Assembly (NCBI GenBank): GCA_002786205.1
Contig: PEQM01000028.1
Span: 1 to 64,000, forward strand
Length of the DNA: 64,000 bases
Source: Legionella sp.
Lineage (GTDB): Bacteria; Pseudomonadota; Gammaproteobacteria; Legionellales; Legionellaceae
Direction of reading: 5' to 3'
Part shown: in pieces, positions 1 to 7,834 of the stretch
Numbering within the stretch: the first letter of the stretch is position 1
Layout: the number at the start of each line of letters is the position of its first letter
Position numbers and translations under genes: made by a program
Notes under the pieces: model-generated
What the model saw: the letters and a program-made list of their open reading frames with translations, nothing else
Told to the model about the DNA's origin: nothing
Databases searched by the model: none

Positions 1-745
1 TCAGCCTTACAGCAGACTCTGATACGGAGCGATGTACCGATGCAGTATGCGTGCTTTGTGCTTGATTAAAAACAGCATGACCCGGATGAACACCTAGAAC
101 ATTCATAAGATTTGAGGCTAAAATTTGATAGAGCACTATTTGAAGCGCTACTATAGGATAGGCATCTTCAGAAGCAATGACCAGTCTGTCGAAATAGGCT
201 TGCGTTAGAAGAGCAAGGGGGATTCTTGACCATATCAATCGTCGAGATTCCTCTGAAATAAGTACTGTATGATTGGGGGCAGTCAATTTGGCAAAATTTT
301 CTTGGGTTAAGATTCTAGAATCCGTTAAATCAAAGAGCACAGAATTTAATCTTTGAAGATCAGGATGATTGGCAACTAGAGTAAAATTCGCTTGAGTTAA
401 AATACTGGCTTTCCTTAAATAAAAAAGCGCAAGAGCCAAGGAGCCAGGATCAGGATGATTGACGGCCAGAGTAAAATTCTCTTGGGTTAAAAGCTCTGCT
501 TTTTTTAAATCCGAAAAAGACCGAAGCATCCTATCAAATTGACTGAGATTGTCTTCCTGCCGAATACAGGTTTCAAACCATAAGCGATTCCACCACCAGG
601 AGGAAAGATAGGTATCGGAAAAAGTGAAGGCAGAAACTTGCGTATCTTGCTCTAAAAGTTTTCCTAGCGCTGTATATTTAAAGAAGAATCTAAACCAACT
701 TTGCTTATACCCTACTTTCATATCTTGATAAATTTGCTCAAACAT
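1..745 (-). CDS. Repeat-containing protein, probable effector (C-terminus off the window)
   Basis: The reading frame starts with an ATG at 745 and stays open to the left edge, so only the first 248 residues are visible. The first 80 residues are aromatic-rich. From residue 85 there are three 30-residue repeats, each opening with a (L/I)LTQ(E/A)NF motif and holding an NHPD motif in the first two copies. A fourth LLTQAYF copy lies about 34 residues further on. I recall repeats of this LTQ.NF type in Legionella proteins, some treated as Dot/Icm effectors, but I cannot name this one. No enzyme motif is visible. The gene is monocistronic as far as can be seen, with a MITE-like element upstream. 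The reading frame is certain; the function is inference. Confidence 0.75.
   Translation of the reverse strand, partial: MFEQIYQDMKVGYKQSWFRFFFKYTALGKLLEQDTQVSAFTFSDTYLSSWWWNRLWFETCIRQEDNLSQFDRMLRSFSDLKKAELLTQENFTLAVNHPDPGSLALALFYLRKASILTQANFTLVANHPDLQRLNSVLFDLTDSRILTQENFAKLTAPNHTVLISEESRRLIWSRIPLALLTQAYFDRLVIASEDAYPIVALQIVLYQILASNLMNVLGVHPGHAVFNQAQSTHTASVHRSVSESAVRL
224..493. repeat. Three tandem 90-bp units inside the repeat protein gene
   Basis: The ten bases at 481-490, 391-400 and 301-310 (cttgggttaa, cttgagttaa, cttgggttaa) recur at exactly 90-bp spacing, and a related cttgcgttag lies at 199-208. The units have diverged in sequence but kept exact length, which indicates duplication followed by selection to hold the 30-residue period. 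Confidence 0.85.
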
Positions 746-870
746 ATGCACCTCAAAAATTTAGCATGATTAACATGCTGACATTACGTTATTAATCATA
801 CTCGGCATATTTAAATATGATTCAAATTATATCACATTGCTTCTTTTATGAAAACACAGATCTAAATAGC

Positions 871-1044
871 CTGGGCAAACGCATCTAAACTTTGAGCACT
901 AAATGCTCTTTTTCTGGCTACGTACCGTGCTTTATGCACGATATCCATACCATTTTGAATCGAGTGATAAATTAGATTCTGCGCATAAAACGCGGAACGT
1001 AGCCGATTTGGGTTAGCAATAAGCATTTAGACGCGGTTGCCCTG
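871..1044. mobile_element. MITE-like palindromic element, copy A (174 bp)
   Basis: The element begins CTGGGCAAACGC and ends GCGGTTGCCCTG, so the ends are near-perfect inverted repeats. A further inverted pair lies inside (GGCTACGTACCGTGC at 916-930 against the complement of CGCGGAACGTAGCC at 991-1004). The ten bases TCTAAATAGC lie immediately outside both ends (861-870 and 1045-1054), as expected for a target-site duplication. A second copy in opposite orientation is at 20083-20246. No transposase is encoded, so movement would need one in trans. The rest of the 746-1222 gap shows no gene. Confidence 0.8.
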
Positions 1045-1222
1045 TCTAAATAGCAGTGACTGTTTTTATACCATTCATACATGTTGCAAAAAATATCTTT
1101 TTATAAAATTCTCACGGCACTATTCCATTAAATTAATTTTGTCTTATGATTTCCGATTGATTAGACTTTAGATTTTTATCTGGGGTGAAGGACGATGGTG
1201 TATAAAGTAAAGTTAAAAAATA

Positions 1223-3316
1223 TTATTGCTTAGCTTGTGCAAGCGTTACTAAATTTCGACCATTTTTCTTCGATAAATAAAGCGCTTCATCCGCTTCTCT
1301 TATTAAGTCCTTAGGAACAGAACCATACTCAGACAAGCAGGCGATGCCAAAAGAAGCTGTAATTTTCCCTAGCAACTTTCCATGATGCAAAAACTCTGTC
1401 TTACTGATTAGCTCACGAAGTTCATTGATACGTTTGACCACTTCTTCTGTATTAATTTCAAATAAAAGCAATAGAATCTCATCTCCGCCATAACGACAAG
1501 CAATGTCGCTTTGTCTTAAATTGCTCAATATGATATTTGCAATCTTTATTAAAACCATGTCCCCTGCTTCATGTCCAAAACTGTCATTTATTTTTTTAAA
1601 ATAATCAATGTCCACCATTACCACAGCCATATTCGCATGCTGCCTTCTTGCTCTGTAAATTTCACGATCTAAAGACTCATCAAGGTAAGACCTGTTGTAC
1701 ATCCCAGTCAAAGAGTCTCTGATAGAGCGTCTATGCAAGGTATCGCGTAACCTGATATTTGAAAGAGACAACGCAATGGCTTCAGCAAAAGAATGAACTA
1801 ATAATGAATACTCCTTAACAACCTCATTAAATTCCTTTTCAGTTTGGTTAGCCACGGTTATAAACTCAATATACATTAAACCCACAATGTCATTTTGAGC
1901 TTGCAGGGGAATACATATTGATGCGGGGGGATTTACAACACCCTTTAAATGATCACAAGACACACTGCTTTCTCTATTATAAAAAACATGCAATTGTCCT
2001 CTTCTTAACGCCCAACAATGCTCTGGAGAAATAATTTTTTCTTGTAATTGCGGTGAATTCCATGAAACACCTAAATCCATATAATTTCTGGATGGGTGAG
2101 TAATATAAACTATGCCAGCTGTATCTAATAGAATTTTAGGTGCATACGTTGCAATAGGAGCATACATTTCTTCAATGGTCAAACAAGACTGCAAAGTACT
2201 TCCCAGTAAATTCAATGAAGAAATATATAGATTCTTTTCTTTCATCTTTTGAATGGCTATCGCCAAATTCTTATTCGCTTCTTGCATGTTATTTTCTAAT
2301 TGCAAATGCTCTGTAATATCCCTGGAGATAAGTACAACTCCAATCAGCTTTTGTTCCTTATCATAAATTGGATTAAAAGTGATTTCGTAATGTTTTTTTT
2401 GTGAATCAACAACCACATTATGCACTGCTTGAAATACTTCACCCTGAAGGGCTTTATTCAAATAATCCAATAATATTTGCTGACTATTGGGTAGAGCAAG
2501 AATATACTCTTTGATATTATCCCCTAAAGCAACAGGTTTACCGTAACGGCTTAAATATTGCTGTTCAAATGCTTGATTCATAACGATAAGACGATAATCA
2601 GTATCAATGGCCGCAATCAAATCTGTCGTTCCCTGAATGATGCCTTTTAACCGGCTTTCGGTAGTTCTGATTCTACGATTGTAAGATATTGCTTTACTAT
2701 ATTGCAGATTGAAAATAATTAGAAATAAGATAAGGAAGAGCGCATTAAGCGTAATGGTTATTGTGAAATAGACATTGGAGATCAAATTTCTTTTATAAAC
2801 TGTCTGCTTTCTTTCCTCCAGTAAAGAACGTTCATTACTTATCATGGATTGCATGATACTGACAAGAGCGCTAGCAAAGCTGCTCTGCCTCAAGCTTTTA
2901 ATAACTAACTGCAAATTTTCATTATTATTTGCATCCATAAACTCAATAAATTGCTGCTGTTGATTCAAAAACAAAGGAATCATTAATTTCACATTATTAG
3001 ATTGCTGTCTATTGTCTGCAACTAAAAGCTGTAACCTGTCTAACTTGCCCTTAATGAGCTGCATTTTTTCTTTCGCTTTTTTCATGTCATTGATATTGCG
3101 CATTAATAAATAATCATGAACCTCATTTTCAATTTCTATTTCATTGAGCCATAGATCATGAATAGCATAAAGCACTTCATTGGTGTGTGTAGCCCACTTA
3201 AACGATCCCACCAGATTTTGGGTTTCTGAATAGGCAATGAACCGAACCCCTATTTGAATAATAAAAAGGATTATCACGCAAGTATTAACTAAAAGACGAT
3301 AACTATAAATTTTCAT
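1223..3316 (-). CDS. Membrane-bound diguanylate cyclase with CHASE3-like, PAS and GAF domains
   Basis: Makes cyclic di-GMP from two GTP at the inner membrane. A transmembrane helix at about 11-28 and a second at about 183-203 enclose a helical periplasmic CHASE3-like sensor. A PAS domain (about 220-335) and a GAF domain (about 375-520) follow, then a GGDEF domain from about 530. The signature reads RYGGDEI at 608-614, so the last position is Ile instead of Phe; the metal and catalytic acids are kept. RQSD at 601-604, five residues upstream, is a canonical product-inhibition I-site. No EAL domain is present. The start ATG lacks a clear ribosome binding site. Probably an active, feedback-inhibited cyclase; the signal sensed is unknown. 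Confidence 0.9.
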   Translation of the reverse strand: MKIYSYRLLVNTCVIILFIIQIGVRFIAYSETQNLVGSFKWATHTNEVLYAIHDLWLNEIEIENEVHDYLLMRNINDMKKAKEKMQLIKGKLDRLQLLVADNRQQSNNVKLMIPLFLNQQQQFIEFMDANNNENLQLVIKSLRQSSFASALVSIMQSMISNERSLLEERKQTVYKRNLISNVYFTITITLNALFLILFLIIFNLQYSKAISYNRRIRTTESRLKGIIQGTTDLIAAIDTDYRLIVMNQAFEQQYLSRYGKPVALGDNIKEYILALPNSQQILLDYLNKALQGEVFQAVHNVVVDSQKKHYEITFNPIYDKEQKLIGVVLISRDITEHLQLENNMQEANKNLAIAIQKMKEKNLYISSLNLLGSTLQSCLTIEEMYAPIATYAPKILLDTAGIVYITHPSRNYMDLGVSWNSPQLQEKIISPEHCWALRRGQLHVFYNRESSVSCDHLKGVVNPPASICIPLQAQNDIVGLMYIEFITVANQTEKEFNEVVKEYSLLVHSFAEAIALSLSNIRLRDTLHRRSIRDSLTGMYNRSYLDESLDREIYRARRQHANMAVVMVDIDYFKKINDSFGHEAGDMVLIKIANIILSNLRQSDIACRYGGDEILLLLFEINTEEVVKRINELRELISKTEFLHHGKLLGKITASFGIACLSEYGSVPKDLIREADEALYLSKKNGRNLVTLAQAKQ

Positions 3317-3561
3317 ATGATGCCAATTTGATACGTCTATAGCATGGACTCTTATCTAATATTAGTATATTTTTGACTTAATAAGTTTTTTTGTTGGCCA
3401 CTTAAGGCAATTAAGACAGCATTTTATCGTTTTAATTTATACAATTGGGATACAGTTGAGAATATCTATAGATAAAAGATAGGATAACGGTAGATTGAAA
3501 ATCAACCTACCGTAAACCTAATGAGGATGTCATATCAAATTAACATAGTAATATGAATGCA

Positions 3562-4191
3562 TTAACCTTTTTGAATCTGACAATGAAGTAATTTCCAATA
3601 GCCAAATAAATTAGTTTTGTGTGAACTTAATAGTTTCAATTTATTATAGTGCAGGAGTGAATTAATGGAAAAATCTGATTTAAAACCAATAACTTTATTT
3701 AAACATGCCAGCTTTTCCTCAAAAAAACGTATTACTTTATTTTCTGACGAAAAATGATTAACAAAAATAATCTGAGCATTTGGCTTCGCTACGCGAGTGA
3801 TCTCTTCAAGAAACTTATCTACATCAGGAACAACAGAGGCAACATACATGGCAACAACAATGTCAAAGCTATTGTCTTCAAATTTTAAATCTGCGGCATC
3901 CATTACCTTCAATCGGACACGTGACTCCAGATGATTTTTAGTCGCCAAATCCTGAGCCTTTTCTAGCATTTTTTCAGAAATGTCTATTCCTGTTATTTTT
4001 AAATCATTTCGGTATAGAGGCAATGACAAACCGGTCCCTATGCCAATTTCTAAAATATTTGCATTTTTAGCAGCAGATTTATTGATTATATCTACACAAG
4101 ACAACCGACCTGGATTAAAAATACTTCCAAACAAAAAATCATAAAAAGATGCATATACATTGTATACTTTTCTTATCGATGCAGCAGACAT
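3562..4191 (-). CDS. pmtA: PmtA-like phosphatidylethanolamine N-methyltransferase
   Basis: A class I SAM-dependent methyltransferase of 209 residues. Motif I is EIGIGTGLS at 48-56, followed by GIDIS and a conserved D-A-ADL segment for SAM binding. The N-terminus (VYNVYASFYDFLFG, then NPGR at 26-29) resembles the Rhodobacter-type PmtA family, which methylates phosphatidylethanolamine three times to phosphatidylcholine at the inner membrane face. Legionella is known to make phosphatidylcholine by this route. It stands alone between two intergenic gaps. UbiE-type quinone methyltransferases share the fold, so the substrate is inferred from the N-terminal signature. Confidence 0.7.
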   Translation of the reverse strand: MSAASIRKVYNVYASFYDFLFGSIFNPGRLSCVDIINKSAAKNANILEIGIGTGLSLPLYRNDLKITGIDISEKMLEKAQDLATKNHLESRVRLKVMDAADLKFEDNSFDIVVAMYVASVVPDVDKFLEEITRVAKPNAQIIFVNHFSSENKVIRFFEEKLACLNKVIGFKSDFSINSLLHYNKLKLLSSHKTNLFGYWKLLHCQIQKG

Positions 4192-4537
4192 AAATAATCC
4201 TCAAGATGACACATAGACTTCATTCTACTGTAAGAATATGATTTGAAAAAGACTTTTATAATGTATCCATCATTAAAAATGATGAATGCATTATCATTAA
4301 AAATAAACTGATTTTAATAAAGGCATAACTTTCTTTTTTAAAACGAAATAAAGAAAAATAGCACGCTATTATTTTAAAAAAACTTTATATCAATTCGATG
4401 AAAACAATGGCAGCTATTTAATACCAATCTAATGCTTTAAATTCAAAAACAACCGAATTTACTTGCTCACCGAGCATAAACAAATTATCAAAGCAGCTCA
4501 TAAACAGGTGTATTCATGAAAAACTCATGCCATACTA

Positions 4538-4566
4538 TTGCTTTTAATCAACAAACTGTTTATAAT
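4538..4566 (+). promoter_or_regulatory. Sigma-70-type promoter of the F-box gene
   Basis: TTGCTT (4538-4543) and TATAAT (4561-4566) are separated by 17 bp, an almost ideal housekeeping promoter. The gene start follows 30 bp later, preceded by the ribosome binding site AAGGAA at 4584-4589. The rest of the 4192-4596 gap is very AT-rich and shows no gene. Confidence 0.7.
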
Positions 4567-4596
4567 GTGAACAAATAAATCATAAGGAACATATCC

Positions 4597-5805
4597 ATGG
4601 CAAAACGCACTCAGCAACCACCAGAACAACCCAATATCACCATTTGGTCTTGGCTCCTAAGATTGTTATCAACGAATTTTTTAGTTACATGGCTGTCTGC
4701 TTTATTTTCCAGCTGGTTTGCGCCGACGCCCAGCCAACCGTCTTCGGATTCTACCGATGAGCACTCAAAGGCCATTGCCCTCCATCACCGCATATCGCCA
4801 GTTCAATTGCCCGGCAACTTAATGGGTGAAATATTAAGCTATCTAATTCCGCGCGACATAAAATCAGCTTTATTTTTAAATCGCTCTTTTTATAAAGAAT
4901 TAAACGCATCAGGGGCACTGACTTTTTTAAAAGCCAAGATGCAATTCAAACGATTCTGTGCTCTCATCGCCATAGAGGGCGAAGGCAATCAAAATAAAGC
5001 CGAAGCGATGTTAAAAGCATCGATTAAAGAGCCCGAATTGGTCTTAGCCATGTTGACAGAACGTACGACCATACAAGATGCTGCGGGCAGAACTTTTCAA
5101 GATATGTCAGCCTATGGTTACGCTTTTTGGTCAGGCGATACTCGCATGCGCCGTATGATGGAGCAATACATGAGCGAGGAAGCCAAAAACCAAGCCTATG
5201 AGGAATGTTATCAAATTGAGAATAAGGGTGTTGACTTTACCTTCCGGGGTGAAAAAAATACCGGCTCCACACACTTTGATTTTCAGCCTCTGCTCAATGC
5301 TTATATAGATTATCTTACGGCAGAAGCCCAAGTAAATGAGGCAGCAGCCCAAGTAAATGAGGCAGCAATCTACACCGAATTCAACCGTGCTATTATCGAG
5401 TTATGGCTCAATATTGGCAAGGAACAAGCTAAAGTACCGACTCATGTTGCTCAGGAATATTGCTCTAATCAGCCATTTGAGCCACAACCAACCTTTGAAG
5501 AACCCGATTTAAAGCGGACAGTGATCTTTTATGATCGGTTAATTCATGACGAAAAGTCCTGGTGGGGAGCTGATCTTCATTCTGAATTAGGTTCTTCAGT
5601 TGCTATATCTAAAGGAGAAAATAAAAAGGGACAGGCGATTAAGATGCATCAGAACTGGTACCAACATCGCACTGAAATCGCTAGGCAATTTGCTATTGAT
5701 GCACGGGCCATCGAAGCCCTATATCAGGCCAGAATAGTTAATGACCCTAAAAAGACGCTTACAGATCTAAGGCAGGAAGAACATGGGGCTCGATTAATCT
5801 GCTGA
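4597..5805 (+). CDS. F-box domain protein, Dot/Icm effector candidate
   Basis: A 402-residue protein. Residues 71-102 match the eukaryotic F-box pattern (LPGNLMGEILSYL, then IPRDIKSALFLNRSFYKEL), which in bacterial effectors recruits host SKP1 and the SCF ubiquitin ligase. Residues 15-42 form a hydrophobic, Trp-rich stretch that could be a membrane helix. The middle (about 113-190, with GRTFQDMSAYGYAFW) looks like an ankyrin-type or Legionella-specific module I cannot name. A 7-residue unit (AQVNEAA) is duplicated at about 244-257. The tail is polar with adjacent glutamates, compatible with a Dot/Icm signal. It has its own promoter and no operon partner. The F-box call is fairly firm; translocation and host target are inference. 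Confidence 0.7.
   Translation: MAKRTQQPPEQPNITIWSWLLRLLSTNFLVTWLSALFSSWFAPTPSQPSSDSTDEHSKAIALHHRISPVQLPGNLMGEILSYLIPRDIKSALFLNRSFYKELNASGALTFLKAKMQFKRFCALIAIEGEGNQNKAEAMLKASIKEPELVLAMLTERTTIQDAAGRTFQDMSAYGYAFWSGDTRMRRMMEQYMSEEAKNQAYEECYQIENKGVDFTFRGEKNTGSTHFDFQPLLNAYIDYLTAEAQVNEAAAQVNEAAIYTEFNRAIIELWLNIGKEQAKVPTHVAQEYCSNQPFEPQPTFEEPDLKRTVIFYDRLIHDEKSWWGADLHSELGSSVAISKGENKKGQAIKMHQNWYQHRTEIARQFAIDARAIEALYQARIVNDPKKTLTDLRQEEHGARLIC
5326..5367. repeat. Perfect 21-bp tandem duplication in the F-box gene
   Basis: The 21 bases at 5326-5346 are repeated exactly at 5347-5367, adding seven residues in frame. Absence of any mismatch indicates a recent duplication, and it may vary in copy number between strains. 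Confidence 0.9.
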
Positions 5806-5823
5806 TGGCTTGAGACAGGATTA

Positions 5824-5841
5824 CACGGGCAATTTGCCGTG
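5824..5841 (+). terminator. Hairpin after the F-box gene
   Basis: CACGGGCAA and TTGCCGTG pair across a one-base loop with one bulged G, 19 bp after the stop codon. No T-run follows, so Rho-independent termination is uncertain. A second hairpin, TAATCTTT (5887-5894) with AAAGATTA (5905-5912), lies further downstream. Confidence 0.4.
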
Positions 5842-5949
5842 CTTGATCGTCTCTATGCATTGGGATAAATCACTCACTTTACGCACTAATCTTTGCCAGG
5901 CAGTAAAGATTAAGTAGACTCTGCATCAGATTTTTAAGGAAAAAAATCT

Positions 5950-6120
5950 ATGCAACTGCTTGATATTTAAACCGATTACCTGACCAGCCAAACTCAATAG
6001 GCAGTAGCAACCCGCTTGTCCGATGCAGTGGATGGAACAATGAGCCATGATCAGGCAAGCCGATTTCTCAATAAAAATGAATGTGTTGATAATCCCTGTC
6101 TTTGGCAAATTAGGCTTAGA
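5950..6120 (+). pseudogene. Remnant of a DDE-type transposase N-terminus
   Basis: Reading from the ATG at 5950 gives about 55 residues of recognisable transposase N-terminus, with in-frame stops at codons 7 and 17 and no continuation. The middle reads ATRLSDAVDGTMSHDQASRF, close to the start of a family of IS transposases carrying a TATGLS...DG..SHDQ.TRFL pattern. The frame ends in unrelated sequence near 6120. The rest of the gap up to 6367 holds no gene I can support. The remnant is clearly non-functional; the exact IS family is not certain. Confidence 0.6.
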
Positions 6121-6367
6121 CGGTGGAAATTCAATTGAATTGAGAAAATCAACCCTGCTTGAGATGATTTATACGAAGAAATTTGTTCTCAATTGAGGAT
6201 TTTCCTGACTGCCTTGGGACAAGCCGAGGCACCTAGGCACTGGGGAACAAAGGTCAACACTTAATAAAAAATGATTGAACCTGAAAAAAGCGGTTGAATG
6301 AGAAGCAGCAAGCACTGCGCTTACAACCAGTTCTACTGCTTTTTCCTGGTTCAGACAGGATTTGTTC

Positions 6368-7789
6368 TTATTTTTTCTTTTTAGGCAAATACAAATCGGT
6401 AATCGTACCCTCAAAAATTTCAGCTGACTGAGCAATGGTTTCTGAGAGAGTAGGATGAGGATGAATAGTTAATGCAATGTCTTCTACATCACAGGACATT
6501 TCAATAGCCAGAGCTGTTTCAGCAATCAAGTCGCCTGCATTCACACCAACTATCCCAGCTCCCAAAATTTTATGTGTCTCAGGACAATACAATGACTTGG
6601 TCATGCCCTCTTCTCTACCCATGCTTAAAGCTCGCCCGCTAGCAGCCCATGGGAAGACGGCTTTCTCGTAAGGAATTCCTTTCTCTTTGGCTTCTTTTTC
6701 AGTTAAGCCAACCCATGCCAACTCGGGATCAGTATAAGCCACACTGGCAATACATTTGGGTTCAAAATAATGTTTCATGCCGGCAATAACTTCAGCAGCT
6801 ACTTTGCCCTCAGGAATTGCTTTATGAGCTAGCATCGGTTGACCAACCACATCACCAATTGCAAATATATGAGGAACATTCGTTCTTTGTTGGTTATCCA
6901 CTTTAATAAAACCACGCTCATCAACTTGCACGCCTGCTTTATCCGCATTGATAGCATGCCCGTTCGGCTTACGTCCTACCGCAACCAGCACTTGCTGGTA
7001 GCATAGTGGCGTTTCAGTTTTATGTTCACCATCCATAGAAACCAATAGCCCTTCTTCTTTGGCTTCAATAGCAACTACCTTGGTTTTTAAAAGGAATTTA
7101 ATTCCTTTTTTGGTCATTCGCTTTTGTAATACATTAACCAAATCTGCATCGGCACCTGGAATAAGTTGATCCATGAATTCAACAACAGTAACATCAACAC
7201 CAAGAGATGAATACACTGTCGCCATTTCCAACCCAATGATTCCTCCGCCAAGAACAAGAAGACTTCCTTTGATATCATTCAACTCCAACGCACCTGTAGA
7301 ACTGAAAATGCGTGGGTCTTCAGGAATAAATGGCAGATTAACTGACTCAGAACCCACAGCAATAATAGCCTGCTCAAATTCTACTTCTACAGCACCATCT
7401 TTTGTTTCAACAGTTAACTGGTGAGTGCCAGAAAAAGCGCCTGTTCCGGTTAGAACTTCTACTTTTCTTTGCTTTGCTAATGCCTTCAATCCACCGGTTA
7501 ATTTGTTAATAACTGAATTTTTCCAGCCAACCATTTTTTTATTATCTAGCTCAGGAGCACTGAATACAACGCCTTGATCAGCCATTTCATGTGTTTCATC
7601 GACTACTTTGGCGATATGCAGCAAGGCCTTGGATGGAATACAACCAACATTAAGGCATACACCGCCCAAACTATCAAAGCGCTCGACAAGCACCACCTTT
7701 TTTCCCAAATCAGCGGCTCTAAATGCGGCTGTATATCCTCCTGGACCACTTCCTATAACCACTACTTCTGTCTTCATTTGATTAGCCAT
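6368..7789 (-). CDS. lpdA: Dihydrolipoyl dehydrogenase (E3)
   Basis: Reoxidises dihydrolipoamide on the E2 subunit and passes electrons through FAD to NAD+. The FAD-binding motif GSGPGG is at 13-18. The redox disulfide lies in GGVCLNVGCIPSK, with cysteines 45 and 50. The NAD-binding motif is GGGIIGLE near 180, and the C-terminal active-site HPHPTLSE starts at 443. The length of 473 residues is normal for the family. It is the last gene of the aceE-aceF-lpdA operon, 45 bp after aceF. The same E3 normally also serves 2-oxoglutarate dehydrogenase; no second lpd is visible here. Confidence 0.97.
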   Translation of the reverse strand: MANQMKTEVVVIGSGPGGYTAAFRAADLGKKVVLVERFDSLGGVCLNVGCIPSKALLHIAKVVDETHEMADQGVVFSAPELDNKKMVGWKNSVINKLTGGLKALAKQRKVEVLTGTGAFSGTHQLTVETKDGAVEVEFEQAIIAVGSESVNLPFIPEDPRIFSSTGALELNDIKGSLLVLGGGIIGLEMATVYSSLGVDVTVVEFMDQLIPGADADLVNVLQKRMTKKGIKFLLKTKVVAIEAKEEGLLVSMDGEHKTETPLCYQQVLVAVGRKPNGHAINADKAGVQVDERGFIKVDNQQRTNVPHIFAIGDVVGQPMLAHKAIPEGKVAAEVIAGMKHYFEPKCIASVAYTDPELAWVGLTEKEAKEKGIPYEKAVFPWAASGRALSMGREEGMTKSLYCPETHKILGAGIVGVNAGDLIAETALAIEMSCDVEDIALTIHPHPTLSETIAQSAEIFEGTITDLYLPKKKK

Positions 7790-7834
7790 CGTAAAAAGCC
7801 TCTTTATAAATAGATAAATTGTTAGTATTAATAA

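Noticed and set aside
1195-1233. Twelve-codon ORF with a good ribosome binding site (AAGGA)
   Set aside because: Too short, and it overlaps the 3' end of the cyclase gene; no similarity visible.
6169-6435. 88-residue minus-strand ORF overlapping the 3' end of lpdA
   Set aside because: It reads through the intergenic gap in another frame, has no ribosome binding site and no coding character.
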